Shown: piece by piece, positions 1-8,422 of the stretch | How positions within the stretch are numbered: the first letter of the stretch is position 1 | Layout: each line of letters begins with the position of its first letter | Source: CAZMZW01 sp964571135 | GTDB lineage: Bacteria > Chloroflexota > Anaerolineae > Anaerolineales > Anaerolineaceae | Assembly: GCA_964571135.1 (NCBI GenBank) | Contig: CAZMZW010000003.1 | Coordinates: 248,001-312,000 of the forward strand | DNA length: 64,000 bases | Reading direction: 5' to 3' | The notes under the pieces: model-generated | What the model was told of the DNA's origin: nothing | Database searches by the model: none | The model's input: the letters and a program-made list of their open reading frames with translations, nothing else | Made by a program: the position numbers and the translations under genes

Positions 1-54
1 GAAGTGGATGGTTTGGTTATTGCATTGAACAAGGTAAGGCAAATATTTGCTTAA
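1..54 (+). CDS. Cysteine desulfurase C-terminal end (SufS-like), partial
   Basis: The first 17 codons read to a TAA at 52-54 and look like the C-terminal helix of a SufS-type cysteine desulfurase (ending VIALNKVRQIFA). A sufU gene follows 15 bases later, which is the usual sufS-sufU order. The catalytic part lies outside the window, so the call rests on this short tail and the neighbour. Confidence 0.6.
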   Translation, partial: EVDGLVIALNKVRQIFA

Positions 55-69
55 AGGTTATTAAACTAA

Positions 70-465
70 ATGGATGATTTTTACAGAGAAATTATTATCG
101 ATCATTATAAAAACCCGGCACATCGTGGTCAGCTTGAACCCAAGGACTACTCATTTGAGGATGAGAATCCTTTGTGCGGGGATTTTATCCATGTCGATTT
201 GACATTGGACGAGAACCAAAAGGTCAAGGATGCCGTCTTTAGCGGTCACGGTTGTGCAATTTCACAGGCTTCTGCTGACCTCTTGCTGGATGCCATTCGC
301 GGGAAAACTCTGGAAGAAGTAAAAAAGTTGAATAAACAGGATGTTCTTGATCTTTTAGGGATCGAGTTAAGTCCGGTGAGATTAAAATGCGCCTTGCTTC
401 CACTAAAAGTGGTCAAAGCGGCTGTCTATAAGCTGACCGAAGCTGACGATCATCTGGTTGAATAA
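70..465 (+). CDS. sufU: Iron-sulfur cluster assembly scaffold SufU (NifU-like)
   Basis: This 131-residue protein belongs to the IscU/SufU family, which accepts sulfur from the cysteine desulfurase. The three family cysteines are Cys36 (in CGD, with Asp38), Cys62 (in GHGCAIS) and Cys107 (in RLKCALL). The residue before Cys107 is Lys, as in SufU, where IscU has His. The spacing from Cys62 to Cys107 is short (45 residues), so the extra loop usual in Gram-positive SufU between the second and third cysteine seems to be missing. The gene sits 15 bases after the sufS-like end, so the two are probably cotranscribed. The unit ends at the hairpin at 471-488. Confidence 0.9.
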   Translation: MDDFYREIIIDHYKNPAHRGQLEPKDYSFEDENPLCGDFIHVDLTLDENQKVKDAVFSGHGCAISQASADLLLDAIRGKTLEEVKKLNKQDVLDLLGIELSPVRLKCALLPLKVVKAAVYKLTEADDHLVE

Positions 466-495
466 AGAGAAGCTCCCTTTCGGGAGCTCTTTATT
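466..495 (+). terminator. Bidirectional hairpin terminator after sufU
   Basis: A perfect 7-bp stem (agctccc at 471-477, gggagct at 482-488) with a 4-base loop is followed by a short T-rich tail. It lies between the convergent sufU and PIG-L deacetylase genes and could serve both. Confidence 0.7.
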
Positions 496-1147
496 ACTCA
501 GCTAATTTTCCAAAAGCGCCAATTATGCGCAGGATATCAAAAGCTTCGGCATAATTCCGTTCAGCAATGGCGCCATGACGGATGAGCGTTGCCCGGGTTA
601 CTTCGGGTTTGAAGTAATATTTATTCGCGTACGTATCATATTCCGCCAGAGCTTTAACCTTTAATGTCACATCCCGTTCATCCACTTCAACCAGAAATGA
701 AGGGAAGAAGCCGTAACTGCTGCGGATGACATCATACCCAAAAATGCTGGTTCCGCGAAAAGCCCGCAAGGCTTCCTCTGTTACAGTGGTATGGTCTTGA
801 TGCAGGTCAGCCCGGGTATGCACAAAAACGATCTCCGGTTCAAATCTTTTATTCAAATCAATCAAATACTCCAAGATTTCCTGGCGGGATTGAGGGAAAC
901 GCCGCGTTTCGAATGAACCCAGTATTATCTTTTCTTTTGAAACTCCCAGAAGAGCCATACTTCGGTAATGTTCATCGACCAGGTTATTGAGTGAAGGATT
1001 CTTTTGATTATCGGAAAGAGTAACACAGCGGATATCTGATTTGGATGAAATATGAGCGATCAGTGCTCCACAACCTAATTCAATATCATCCGGATGCGCA
1101 CCCAGGAAAAAAATACGTTTACCGTAAAAGAGAAGACTCTGGTTCAT
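494..1147 (-). CDS. PIG-L / LmbE-family deacetylase
   Basis: This 217-residue protein is a zinc-dependent N-deacetylase of the PIG-L (LmbE-like) fold. The metal motif AHPDDIELGCG is at residues 17-27 and the second metal motif HQDH at 116-119. Length and motif spacing are normal for the family. Known substrates are N-acetylglucosamine conjugates such as GlcNAc-inositol lipids or bacillithiol precursors, and the substrate here cannot be read from sequence. It starts 6 bases after the stop of the methyltransferase upstream, so the two likely form one transcript and may modify the same small molecule or glycan. Confidence 0.85.
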   Translation of the reverse strand: MNQSLLFYGKRIFFLGAHPDDIELGCGALIAHISSKSDIRCVTLSDNQKNPSLNNLVDEHYRSMALLGVSKEKIILGSFETRRFPQSRQEILEYLIDLNKRFEPEIVFVHTRADLHQDHTTVTEEALRAFRGTSIFGYDVIRSSYGFFPSFLVEVDERDVTLKVKALAEYDTYANKYYFKPEVTRATLIRHGAIAERNYAEAFDILRIIGAFGKLAE

Positions 1148-1153
1148 TTTTGC

Positions 1154-1954
1154 CTACTTGGTTGCGATAAAGCCACCCACCACTTTGGTCATAATTAACT
1201 GGCCGTCCCGGTCAATTCTTTTCTGTGTCACTTGTTTTATCTGGCTCATAATATTTTCAAAATCCTCTTTACCCTGGAAAAAATCCGCCCATAATTTTCG
1301 ATCTTCCGAAAGTGATGCCCGTGTGTACTCCAGGAAAGGTTCAGCTTTAGTGAAGGTTAAAGGATTTTCAAAGATATACACTTCCACTTTGGCGAATTGC
1401 TTCTTGATGGTGTCTAAAATTTCGCTTCCATACCTTGAACTGCCAGGCATAGCGGGGATCAGTTTACCTGTTGCTTCTTTGATGACATCATAAAAGACCT
1501 GTTTATTTTGCAGCATGGGGCCAGAGGTAAATAATCTGCCCCCGGGTTTAAGTACCCGATGCATTTCACTAATTGTGAAGGTGATATTTTCCGAATAATA
1601 AATGGCAAAACAGCAGGAGACGAGGTCAAACAGATCATTGGCAAACATAAAGGGTTTATTAAAATCAAGATCAACGAAAGTGGCTTTGACCTGATTCATT
1701 TGGCTCTCTTGTCTGGCTGTATCTAACAATTCCTGGGATACATCTCCACCGGTAATATCTGCTTTTCCTTTTAACTCGTTGTAAAAAGAAAAAACCTGTT
1801 TGCCTGCGCCGCAAGCTGCATCCAGTATTTTCATACCAGGAGTGAGTCCAAGAAGTTTTAACATCCATTCATCAATATTTCGTCCCCCGTATTGATTATG
1901 GATATCAATGCGCTTCATTAGATCAGTTGTAGTTTCCTGGTAGTTAATTTTCAT
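1154..1954 (-). CDS. Class I SAM-dependent methyltransferase
   Basis: This 266-residue protein has a Rossmann methyltransferase core. The SAM-binding motif I is ILDAACGAGK at residues 43-52, and a later segment reads HRVLKPGGRLF, typical of the Methyltransf_11/25 families. No membrane segment or fused domain is seen. It is the first gene of a two-gene minus-strand unit with the PIG-L deacetylase. The methyl acceptor is unknown. Confidence 0.85.
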   Translation of the reverse strand: MKINYQETTTDLMKRIDIHNQYGGRNIDEWMLKLLGLTPGMKILDAACGAGKQVFSFYNELKGKADITGGDVSQELLDTARQESQMNQVKATFVDLDFNKPFMFANDLFDLVSCCFAIYYSENITFTISEMHRVLKPGGRLFTSGPMLQNKQVFYDVIKEATGKLIPAMPGSSRYGSEILDTIKKQFAKVEVYIFENPLTFTKAEPFLEYTRASLSEDRKLWADFFQGKEDFENIMSQIKQVTQKRIDRDGQLIMTKVVGGFIATK

Positions 1955-2032
1955 TTTGCACCTTAAGGGTAATTTTGCACTAAGTATAAGAGTATAAAAA
2001 ACATTGTCAAGTAATAAAATTTTTGGAATAAG

Positions 2033-3112
2033 CTAGCAAATCCTGGGGAGCATTTCGCCTGCCAGCATATCCACGATCCGGGTTCCGCCGATTGTTGTTT
2101 TCATCAATACCCGATATTTAGGATCTTTTTTCACCATGCCGATTATTGCCGCATTCTTCCCTAAAGAATGATTTTTAAGTATATTGAGTGCCGCATTCGC
2201 TTCATTGGCAGGCAGGATAATGATCACTTTGCCTTCATTGGCAACATATAAAGGATCAAACCCCAGCATTTCACAGGCTGCCAGCACTTCCGGCGCGACA
2301 GGGATGGCATCTTCTTCGAGAATTATGCTCGACTGGCTTTGCAGGGTAATTTCATTTAATGAGGTAGCTAATCCTCCGCGGGTAGGGTCCCGGAGGACAT
2401 GAACATGGGGAGCTGCTTCGAGAAGACTGTGAATCAAATGATTTAATGGAGCCACATCTGACTGGATGGTGGTTGAGAATTTCAATTCACCCCGGGCAGC
2501 GAGTACCGAGATTCCATGATCTCCAATTGTCCCTGAAATAATGATCACATCACCGTCTTGAGCCATTTCCCCGCCAATCTGCCTGCCTTCTGGAATCCAA
2601 CCCATGCCTGTAGTTGAAATGAATAATTTATCGGCTTTTCCTTTTTCTACAACTTTCGTATCGCCTGCCACGATCTGCACCCCTGCTTCCAATGCGGCAG
2701 TATTCATTGAAGATGCAATCGTCTTTAGTGTTTCAAAAGGCAGTCCTTCTTCGATGATGAAAGAGGACGTCATGTAAAGTGGCATTCCACCAGACATGCA
2801 GATGTCATTTACTGTTCCCGAAATTGCCAGCCGGCCAATATCTCCACCTGGAAAAATGATGGGACTGATGATATGGGCATCGGTGGAAAGGCAGATTTTT
2901 CCTTTCATTTTTGCCATCTCCGGAAGAACCACACTGGCAAAATCGTTTGATGAATTTAATATCGGATTCCCGAATGAATTTTGAAAAATATCCTTGATCA
3001 ATTCATGGGTCATTCGCCCACCGCTGCCGTGTCCGATGACGATAGTGTTTTTCTGTTTCAATGGGCGAGGACAAACCAATCCCTCAAAAGATTGATCGGA
3101 TGGATTAGTCAT
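2033..3112 (-). CDS. hypE: Hydrogenase maturation factor HypE
   Basis: HypE dehydrates a carbamoyl group on its C-terminal cysteine to a thiocyanate that becomes the cyanide ligand of the [NiFe] active site. The 359-residue protein has the PurM-like fold signature GHGSGGRM near the N-terminus and ends in the diagnostic PRIC, so the acceptor Cys359 is present. It starts 2 bases after the stop of hypD and is the last gene of the hydrogenase/hyp run. Confidence 0.97.
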   Translation of the reverse strand: MTNPSDQSFEGLVCPRPLKQKNTIVIGHGSGGRMTHELIKDIFQNSFGNPILNSSNDFASVVLPEMAKMKGKICLSTDAHIISPIIFPGGDIGRLAISGTVNDICMSGGMPLYMTSSFIIEEGLPFETLKTIASSMNTAALEAGVQIVAGDTKVVEKGKADKLFISTTGMGWIPEGRQIGGEMAQDGDVIIISGTIGDHGISVLAARGELKFSTTIQSDVAPLNHLIHSLLEAAPHVHVLRDPTRGGLATSLNEITLQSQSSIILEEDAIPVAPEVLAACEMLGFDPLYVANEGKVIIILPANEANAALNILKNHSLGKNAAIIGMVKKDPKYRVLMKTTIGGTRIVDMLAGEMLPRIC

Positions 3113-3114
3113 TG

Positions 3115-4206
3115 CTATTCTCTATTACGGGCATAGCGATAGTAAGCTGAGCATGTCCCTTCAGACGACACCATGGTAGCTCCCAGCGGATTTTCCGGTG
3201 TACAGTTTTTCGCGAAAGCGGGGCAGTCTTTGGGCTTCTTCAGCCCTTGAAGTATCAATCCGGCGATGCATTCTTCAGATTCATGTGTGTGGATCGATTC
3301 AAGCTCGAATATTTTCGAAGCATCAAATTGGTAGTATTCTTTGCGCAAGCGCCACCCACTCATGGGAATCAACCCTATCCCGCGCCATTGTTGATCACAA
3401 GCTTCATAAACCTGGTCAATAAAATGTTGGGCATGCTGATTACCCAAACGGGTAACCACCCGCTCATATGCATTTTCAACTGTTGACTTATCTGATTCGA
3501 GTTGTCGGACGGCCATCAGCAAACCGCTGACAAGATCTAGCGGTTCAAAACCTGTCACAATAATGGGTACATTGTAATCGTTGGAAATGGGCTCATATTC
3601 ACGATATCCCATGATCGCGCAGACATGCCCGGCCCCTAAAAATGCCTGTACCCGGTTATGGGGTGCGCCAAGAATAGCATGCATGGCTGGCGGGACGCGT
3701 ACCTGAGAAACCAGGACAGAATAATTGATCAGCCCTAATTCTTTGGCTTTCAAGATGCTGATGACATTGTTGGGAGCTGTGGTTTCAAAACCGATCGCAA
3801 AGAAAACCACCTGTTTTTGAGGATTAGCCTGCGCAATTTGAACGGCGTCCAAAGGGGAAAGAACTACTCGTACATCACCACCAGCGGCTTTAACTGAGAA
3901 TAGATCTCTATCCGTTCCAGGTACACGCAGCATATCCCCAAAGGAGGTGAATATAACATCTGGTTGCGAGGCAATATTTATGGCTTTGTCCACTAATTCC
4001 AACGAAGTAACACAAACCGGGCAGCCTGGACCATGCACAATTTCAATTTCTTTTGGAAGTAATTCATCCAGACCATACTGCATAATCGCATGAGTCTGAC
4101 CCCCACAGATCTCCATAATTACCCAGGGGCGGGTGATGAGGTTGCGCATTTCTTTCAAAGTGCTCTGAACGTGGATCTTATTTCTGAATTCAGACTTGAA
4201 ATCCAT
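3115..4206 (-). CDS. hypD: Hydrogenase maturation factor HypD
   Basis: HypD is the [4Fe-4S] scaffold that, with HypC, assembles the Fe(CN)2CO unit. The 363-residue protein keeps the conserved cysteines: Cys34 in CGGQTHA, Cys62 and Cys65 in GPGCPVCVT, and the C-terminal cluster ligands in the segment CPAFAKNC to SEGTC. The GFETTAP motif is also intact. It is 2 bases from hypC upstream and 2 bases from hypE downstream, so translation is probably coupled. Confidence 0.97.
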   Translation of the reverse strand: MDFKSEFRNKIHVQSTLKEMRNLITRPWVIMEICGGQTHAIMQYGLDELLPKEIEIVHGPGCPVCVTSLELVDKAINIASQPDVIFTSFGDMLRVPGTDRDLFSVKAAGGDVRVVLSPLDAVQIAQANPQKQVVFFAIGFETTAPNNVISILKAKELGLINYSVLVSQVRVPPAMHAILGAPHNRVQAFLGAGHVCAIMGYREYEPISNDYNVPIIVTGFEPLDLVSGLLMAVRQLESDKSTVENAYERVVTRLGNQHAQHFIDQVYEACDQQWRGIGLIPMSGWRLRKEYYQFDASKIFELESIHTHESEECIAGLILQGLKKPKDCPAFAKNCTPENPLGATMVSSEGTCSAYYRYARNRE

Positions 4207-4208
4207 TA

Positions 4209-4466
4209 TTAACCCTTTTTCTTTTTTTCTTCTTGAGCCTGCAAAGCTTCCATCTCTTTTAGCATTTTCAATGTTTCTTGCGCCTCTGCTTCGTTCAATA
4301 TACTAAGGGCAAAACCAGCATGAACTATTGCATATTCTCCCACCTTTGCTTCAGGAGTTGTCTCCAGGCATACGTTCATTAAAACACCATCGAAACTGAC
4401 CTTGCCCATTTTCAGGTTTCCGTTCTGAAATATTTCCATAATTTTTCCGGGAACTCCCAAACACAT
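4209..4466 (-). CDS. hypC: Hydrogenase maturation chaperone HypC
   Basis: This 85-residue HypC/HybG-type chaperone starts MCLGVPGK, with the essential Cys2 that holds the iron centre while it is built on HypD and delivered to the large subunit. The C-terminus is a lysine- and glutamate-rich tail. Only one hypC is present in the window, which fits one large subunit. It lies between hypF (11 bases) and hypD. Confidence 0.96.
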   Translation of the reverse strand: MCLGVPGKIMEIFQNGNLKMGKVSFDGVLMNVCLETTPEAKVGEYAIVHAGFALSILNEAEAQETLKMLKEMEALQAQEEKKKKG

Positions 4467-4477
4467 AATATTTTCCT

Positions 4478-6766
4478 TTATTTATTAATTGAATGAGCCA
4501 GTATTATTGCCTGGCCGAGAGAGATTCCACCATCATTGGTAGGATACTGCGAAGGTTGCAATACGACAAAACCATTTTCTTCCAGCTTTTGTATTGTCCG
4601 TTGTAAAAGGTATTGGTTTTGCCAGACCCCACCGCTGAGAGCGGCAATGTTATTCCCGGTTTCAGACCGGATCTGCTGACATATCGTAATTACCAATTCA
4701 ACAATACTGTTATGGAAACGGGCTGAAAGAATTGATGCTGGAGTGTGACCTCTCAGATCTGAAATGATCGATTTCCAAAGCCGGTTTGAATTGATTATCC
4801 CATCTTCAATTGTAAACTGGTAGCTCCCTTTTTCACTAAGATCCGCACGGGCCTCCAATTCAATGGCTGCCTGGGCTTCATAATTCACGGTGTGTCGGAC
4901 GCCGATTAATGAGGCGGCAGCATCGAAAAAACGTCCCATACTGGAAGTTAATGGGCAGTTGATATTTTTATTAAGTTGATTCCTTAGAATTTCCAGATTT
5001 GTCTTAGAATATTGAATAACTGGAGGCAAGTCATCGTCCCACCCGATCCCTTCCCCCCATAGGTAAGCAAGTGCGATACGGCTGGGATTATGGGTAGCCT
5101 GGTCACCTCCGGGTAGGGGAATGTATTTCAAATGATATTTTCTTTCAAAGCTTGCATAACTGCCCAAAAGAAATTCACCGCCCCAGATGGCTCCATCGGT
5201 GCCATAGCCAGTACCATCAAAGCATATCCCAATGACTGGTTCTTCATTTGACCATTGGTTTTCTGCAAGGCAGGAAGCAAGGTGGGCGTGATGGTGCTGG
5301 ACGCGCAAAAGTGGCAATTTTTCATCTTGAGCGCGATTTTCTGCGTAATGGGTTGAAAGGTATTCAGGATGAAGGTCACAGGCAATCGCTTCCGGACGGA
5401 TGCGGAACAGCTTTTCATAATGGTGGATACTGGTTTCAAAAGCAGTTAGAGTCTCCAGGTTTTCGAGATCACCGATATGATGACTGACGAAGGCATAATT
5501 TTCGCGAGTGAGACAGAATGTATTTTTCAATCCTGCACCGGTTGCTAATAATTCAGGCAAAGGATCGGATAAAAACATGGGATTGGGGGCAAATCCTCGT
5601 GAACGACGAATGGAATAGAAATGTCCGTGGTTGAACCGGGTGACTGAATCATCAAGGCGGGTATGAATTTCGCGATCATGAAATAAGAATCCATCTGCCA
5701 TTTCAGAAAGGTTTTCCAATGCCTGGGTATTGGAAAAAGCGATTGGTTCTTCACTTAAGTTTCCGCTGGTCATGACCAAAGCATCAGGATAATTGGGCGC
5801 AGGCTCGAGCAATAAATAATGAAGAGGAGTGTAGGGCAGCATCACTCCAAGAGTATTGAGGTTGGGTGCCACCTCTTCCACAATCTTAGAATCAGGGGAT
5901 CTTTGACATAAAAGAATGGGTTTTTCTTTAGAGGTAAGAATCTGAATTTCCTGGTTGGAGAGAAGGCAATGCATTTTGGCGCTTTTTTCGTCGAAAACCA
6001 TTACCGCAAAGGGCTTATCGCTCCGCAGTTTTCTGCGGCGTAATTCATTTACCGATCTCTTTTGGCTGGCATCACAAGACAGGTGAAATCCTCCTAACCC
6101 TTTCAATGCAATAATCCTGCCTTCGGCAAGCCATTGGCGGGTGATTTGAATCGCCTCTTCACCCTTTGCCAAAGTTTTACCCTTGGCTGCAAACCATACC
6201 TGCGGGCCGCATGTTGGGCAAGCGATGGGTTGAGCATGAAAACGCCTATCAAGAGGATCTTCATATTCATGCTTGCATTTTTCGCACATGAGGAATGAAG
6301 ACATTGTGGTGTTTGGCCGGTCATAAGGGATATTTCGAATAATCGTGAATCGCGGTCCACAATTTGTGCAATTGATGAACGGGTAACGAAATCGGTGGTC
6401 TTTGGGGTAAAATAATTCCCGCAGACAATCTGGACAAATGGAAACATCTGGTGAGACAGGGATAAATTGAGCATCATCTGTCTGGCTGACCAAGATCTCA
6501 AACTGCGTATAGTCTATCTGCTTTGTATCAACGATATTTATTTGGTCAATTTTTGATAATGCAGGTGGGCTTTTCGTAATTTCCTGAACAAAATCTGAAA
6601 GATGTTGGGAATCCCCGGCGACTTCGATTTCCACACCGGCAGAAGTGTTGCGGACCCATCCATTAAGTTGGTTTTTTAGCGCAAGAGAATAGATAAAAGG
6701 GCGGAATCCTACTCCTTGAACTATCCCGCGGATCGTAATTCTTTTTCCAAAAATGACATTATTCAT
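4478..6766 (-). CDS. hypF: Carbamoyltransferase HypF
   Basis: HypF makes carbamoyl-adenylate from carbamoyl phosphate and ATP and passes the carbamoyl group to HypE. The 762-residue protein has the normal domain order: acylphosphatase (GIVQGVGFRP near residue 14), two zinc fingers with Cys pairs at 111/114, 133/136, 161/164 and 183/186, a YrdC-like domain, and a Kae1-like domain with HHHAHLAS. The start overlaps the end of hypB by 8 bases. Confidence 0.97.
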   Translation of the reverse strand: MNNVIFGKRITIRGIVQGVGFRPFIYSLALKNQLNGWVRNTSAGVEIEVAGDSQHLSDFVQEITKSPPALSKIDQINIVDTKQIDYTQFEILVSQTDDAQFIPVSPDVSICPDCLRELFYPKDHRFRYPFINCTNCGPRFTIIRNIPYDRPNTTMSSFLMCEKCKHEYEDPLDRRFHAQPIACPTCGPQVWFAAKGKTLAKGEEAIQITRQWLAEGRIIALKGLGGFHLSCDASQKRSVNELRRRKLRSDKPFAVMVFDEKSAKMHCLLSNQEIQILTSKEKPILLCQRSPDSKIVEEVAPNLNTLGVMLPYTPLHYLLLEPAPNYPDALVMTSGNLSEEPIAFSNTQALENLSEMADGFLFHDREIHTRLDDSVTRFNHGHFYSIRRSRGFAPNPMFLSDPLPELLATGAGLKNTFCLTRENYAFVSHHIGDLENLETLTAFETSIHHYEKLFRIRPEAIACDLHPEYLSTHYAENRAQDEKLPLLRVQHHHAHLASCLAENQWSNEEPVIGICFDGTGYGTDGAIWGGEFLLGSYASFERKYHLKYIPLPGGDQATHNPSRIALAYLWGEGIGWDDDLPPVIQYSKTNLEILRNQLNKNINCPLTSSMGRFFDAAASLIGVRHTVNYEAQAAIELEARADLSEKGSYQFTIEDGIINSNRLWKSIISDLRGHTPASILSARFHNSIVELVITICQQIRSETGNNIAALSGGVWQNQYLLQRTIQKLEENGFVVLQPSQYPTNDGGISLGQAIILAHSINK

Positions 6767-7448
6767 TCTTGAAATCAGATATTTTAGACATTAGCCAATT
6801 TGTCCATGCATATAATCCTTCCCCGGTTTTGCAGGAAATTTCAAAAAACTTCACTCCCGGGTTGAGGATTTCAATGCCTTTTTTAAAATAGGTCTCATTA
6901 AAGTCGACATAAGGCTTCAAATCGATTTTATTTAAAATTAAAGCATCAATACCGCGATAGATAGCAGGGTATTTATAGGGTTTATCATCACCTTCCGGAA
7001 TACTGGCTACCAATACATTAATGCTTGACCCTAATTTGAAGGCAGCAGGGCAGATTAAATTGCCGATATTTTCAATGATTATCAGATCAAGGTCTTTAAA
7101 GGATAATTGGGATAATCCACTTCTAATCTTTGGTGCATCCAAATGGCAATCCCCGCCAGTATTGATCTGCACCGCCGGAATCCCCATCGCTTGAACCTTA
7201 TCCGCATCAATGGTCACTGGAGCTGTATCTCCTTCGATCACCGCTATTCGGAGGTCATTGGATAAAACTTTAATTGTTTTAAGAATTAAGCTCGTCTTGC
7301 CTGCTCCGGCGGATGCCATAATATTGATAGAATAGACTTGATGGTCTTTTAGAGTTCTTGAATTTTCTTCAGCGATCTGGTCATTGGCGTTGAGAATATT
7401 TTCAACGATTTTTATTCTTGTGGTTTTCATTACTTCTTTAGATTTCAT
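6759..7448 (-). CDS. hypB: Hydrogenase nickel incorporation GTPase HypB
   Basis: HypB is the SIMIBI-class GTPase that drives nickel insertion with HypA. The P-loop ASAGAGKTS is at residues 45-53 and the metal-binding GGDCHLDA at 98-105 (Cys101, His102); NKID for guanine recognition is present. The protein has no N-terminal CxxCGC motif and no histidine-rich stretch, so it has only the GTPase-domain metal site. The ATG overlaps the hypA stop (ATGA). A second ATG at 7430 is possible. Confidence 0.95.
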   Translation of the reverse strand: MKSKEVMKTTRIKIVENILNANDQIAEENSRTLKDHQVYSINIMASAGAGKTSLILKTIKVLSNDLRIAVIEGDTAPVTIDADKVQAMGIPAVQINTGGDCHLDAPKIRSGLSQLSFKDLDLIIIENIGNLICPAAFKLGSSINVLVASIPEGDDKPYKYPAIYRGIDALILNKIDLKPYVDFNETYFKKGIEILNPGVKFFEISCKTGEGLYAWTNWLMSKISDFKNE

Positions 7449-7786
7449 TGAATTTCAATGCTTTCCATTTTAAAATCATCACCGGATAATATTTTGATAT
7501 TCGTCCCTGAACATTGGGGGCAGGGAATTAGGTCGTGTTCCAATTGATAATAGTTTTGGCAATCCTGGCAAAGGACTGTGGCTGGGATTCTTTGAAAATG
7601 AAGGCATGAATCTTCACAAATAGTACCTTTGCTGATGATCTCCCAATAAAACTGGACCGAATCATCCACAATACTGGAAAGGTCTCCAATAACAAGGTTG
7701 ATGTCTGTCACTTTATGCGCTTTTTCTTTCTGGGCGTATTTTATGGCAGTATTTAAAATGGATTCGGTGATTGAAAGTTCATGCAC
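7445..7786 (-). CDS. hypA: Hydrogenase nickel metallochaperone HypA (GTG start)
   Basis: HypA binds nickel through its N-terminal Met-His-Glu and passes it on with HypB. A longer frame opens at a TTG at 7813, but the GTG at 7784-7786 gives a protein that begins (f)Met-His-Glu-Leu-Ser, placing the nickel ligand at His2, and yields 113 residues, the usual length. The zinc site is Cys73/Cys76 and Cys89/Cys92. No clear Shine-Dalgarno precedes either start, so the choice rests on the family's N-terminus. Confidence 0.93.
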   Translation of the reverse strand: MHELSITESILNTAIKYAQKEKAHKVTDINLVIGDLSSIVDDSVQFYWEIISKGTICEDSCLHFQRIPATVLCQDCQNYYQLEHDLIPCPQCSGTNIKILSGDDFKMESIEIQ

Positions 7787-7848
7787 AAAAAAATTATAAT
7801 CTAAATCGGACAATAATGGTAGGAATTACATTTAGTTCAGAAATTTTA

Positions 7849-8340
7849 TTAACTAATTCTTTCCATGATTAATTCAATCGCTTTTTCGGCTAATCCCATC
7901 GTTTTTTCAGAAAGACTATGAGTAAAGCTGAAGTCATACCCTCGAATGGAAATGAGAATCGATTCTGGATATTTATGGTAGAGGGTTTTTGATAGTGAAA
8001 GACAGGTTGCTGCTGTGAGATGGTGAGTGAAAGGTGAATTTTGGAATTCAGGTTTGATTTTTGAAACCTTGATCTCTTCTTTTATTTCATCGGTATGCGC
8101 ATCAATAAAAATTGCCTGCTGATAATCTGCCAATTCTTCAGCGACTTCGGGGATCAGCTGCAGGTTAAACCACAAATGGGTATGCTCTGATAGTTTTATC
8201 GAACCAGATTCGATGTTTTCGTTAGATAAGAGTTGCCCAAATCGATGGGCGATGCCCGCAAGCACATGCCAGGCAACGCCATCATCACCGCGATCAGGAT
8301 TGCCAAATCCTAAAACAATCGTTTTTACTTTTTTAGTCAT
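7849..8340 (-). CDS. [NiFe] hydrogenase maturation protease
   Basis: This is a 163-residue HyaD/HycI/HoxW-type endopeptidase that removes the C-terminal tail of the large subunit after nickel is inserted. The family motif GFGNPDRGDDGV is at residues 11-22. Candidate metal ligands are Asp20, the Asp80 region (FIDAHTDE) and the histidines in FTHHLT (106-107). It follows the large subunit gene by 82 bases and precedes hypA, which fits a dedicated protease. Confidence 0.9.
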   Translation of the reverse strand: MTKKVKTIVLGFGNPDRGDDGVAWHVLAGIAHRFGQLLSNENIESGSIKLSEHTHLWFNLQLIPEVAEELADYQQAIFIDAHTDEIKEEIKVSKIKPEFQNSPFTHHLTAATCLSLSKTLYHKYPESILISIRGYDFSFTHSLSEKTMGLAEKAIELIMERIS

Positions 8341-8422
8341 GATGAGTATCTAATAATCGATGCCGTAAAAGAAGCGGCATCGATTAATGTTTTTCATTTT
8401 CTTCTTTGGGAGACCACTTTGG

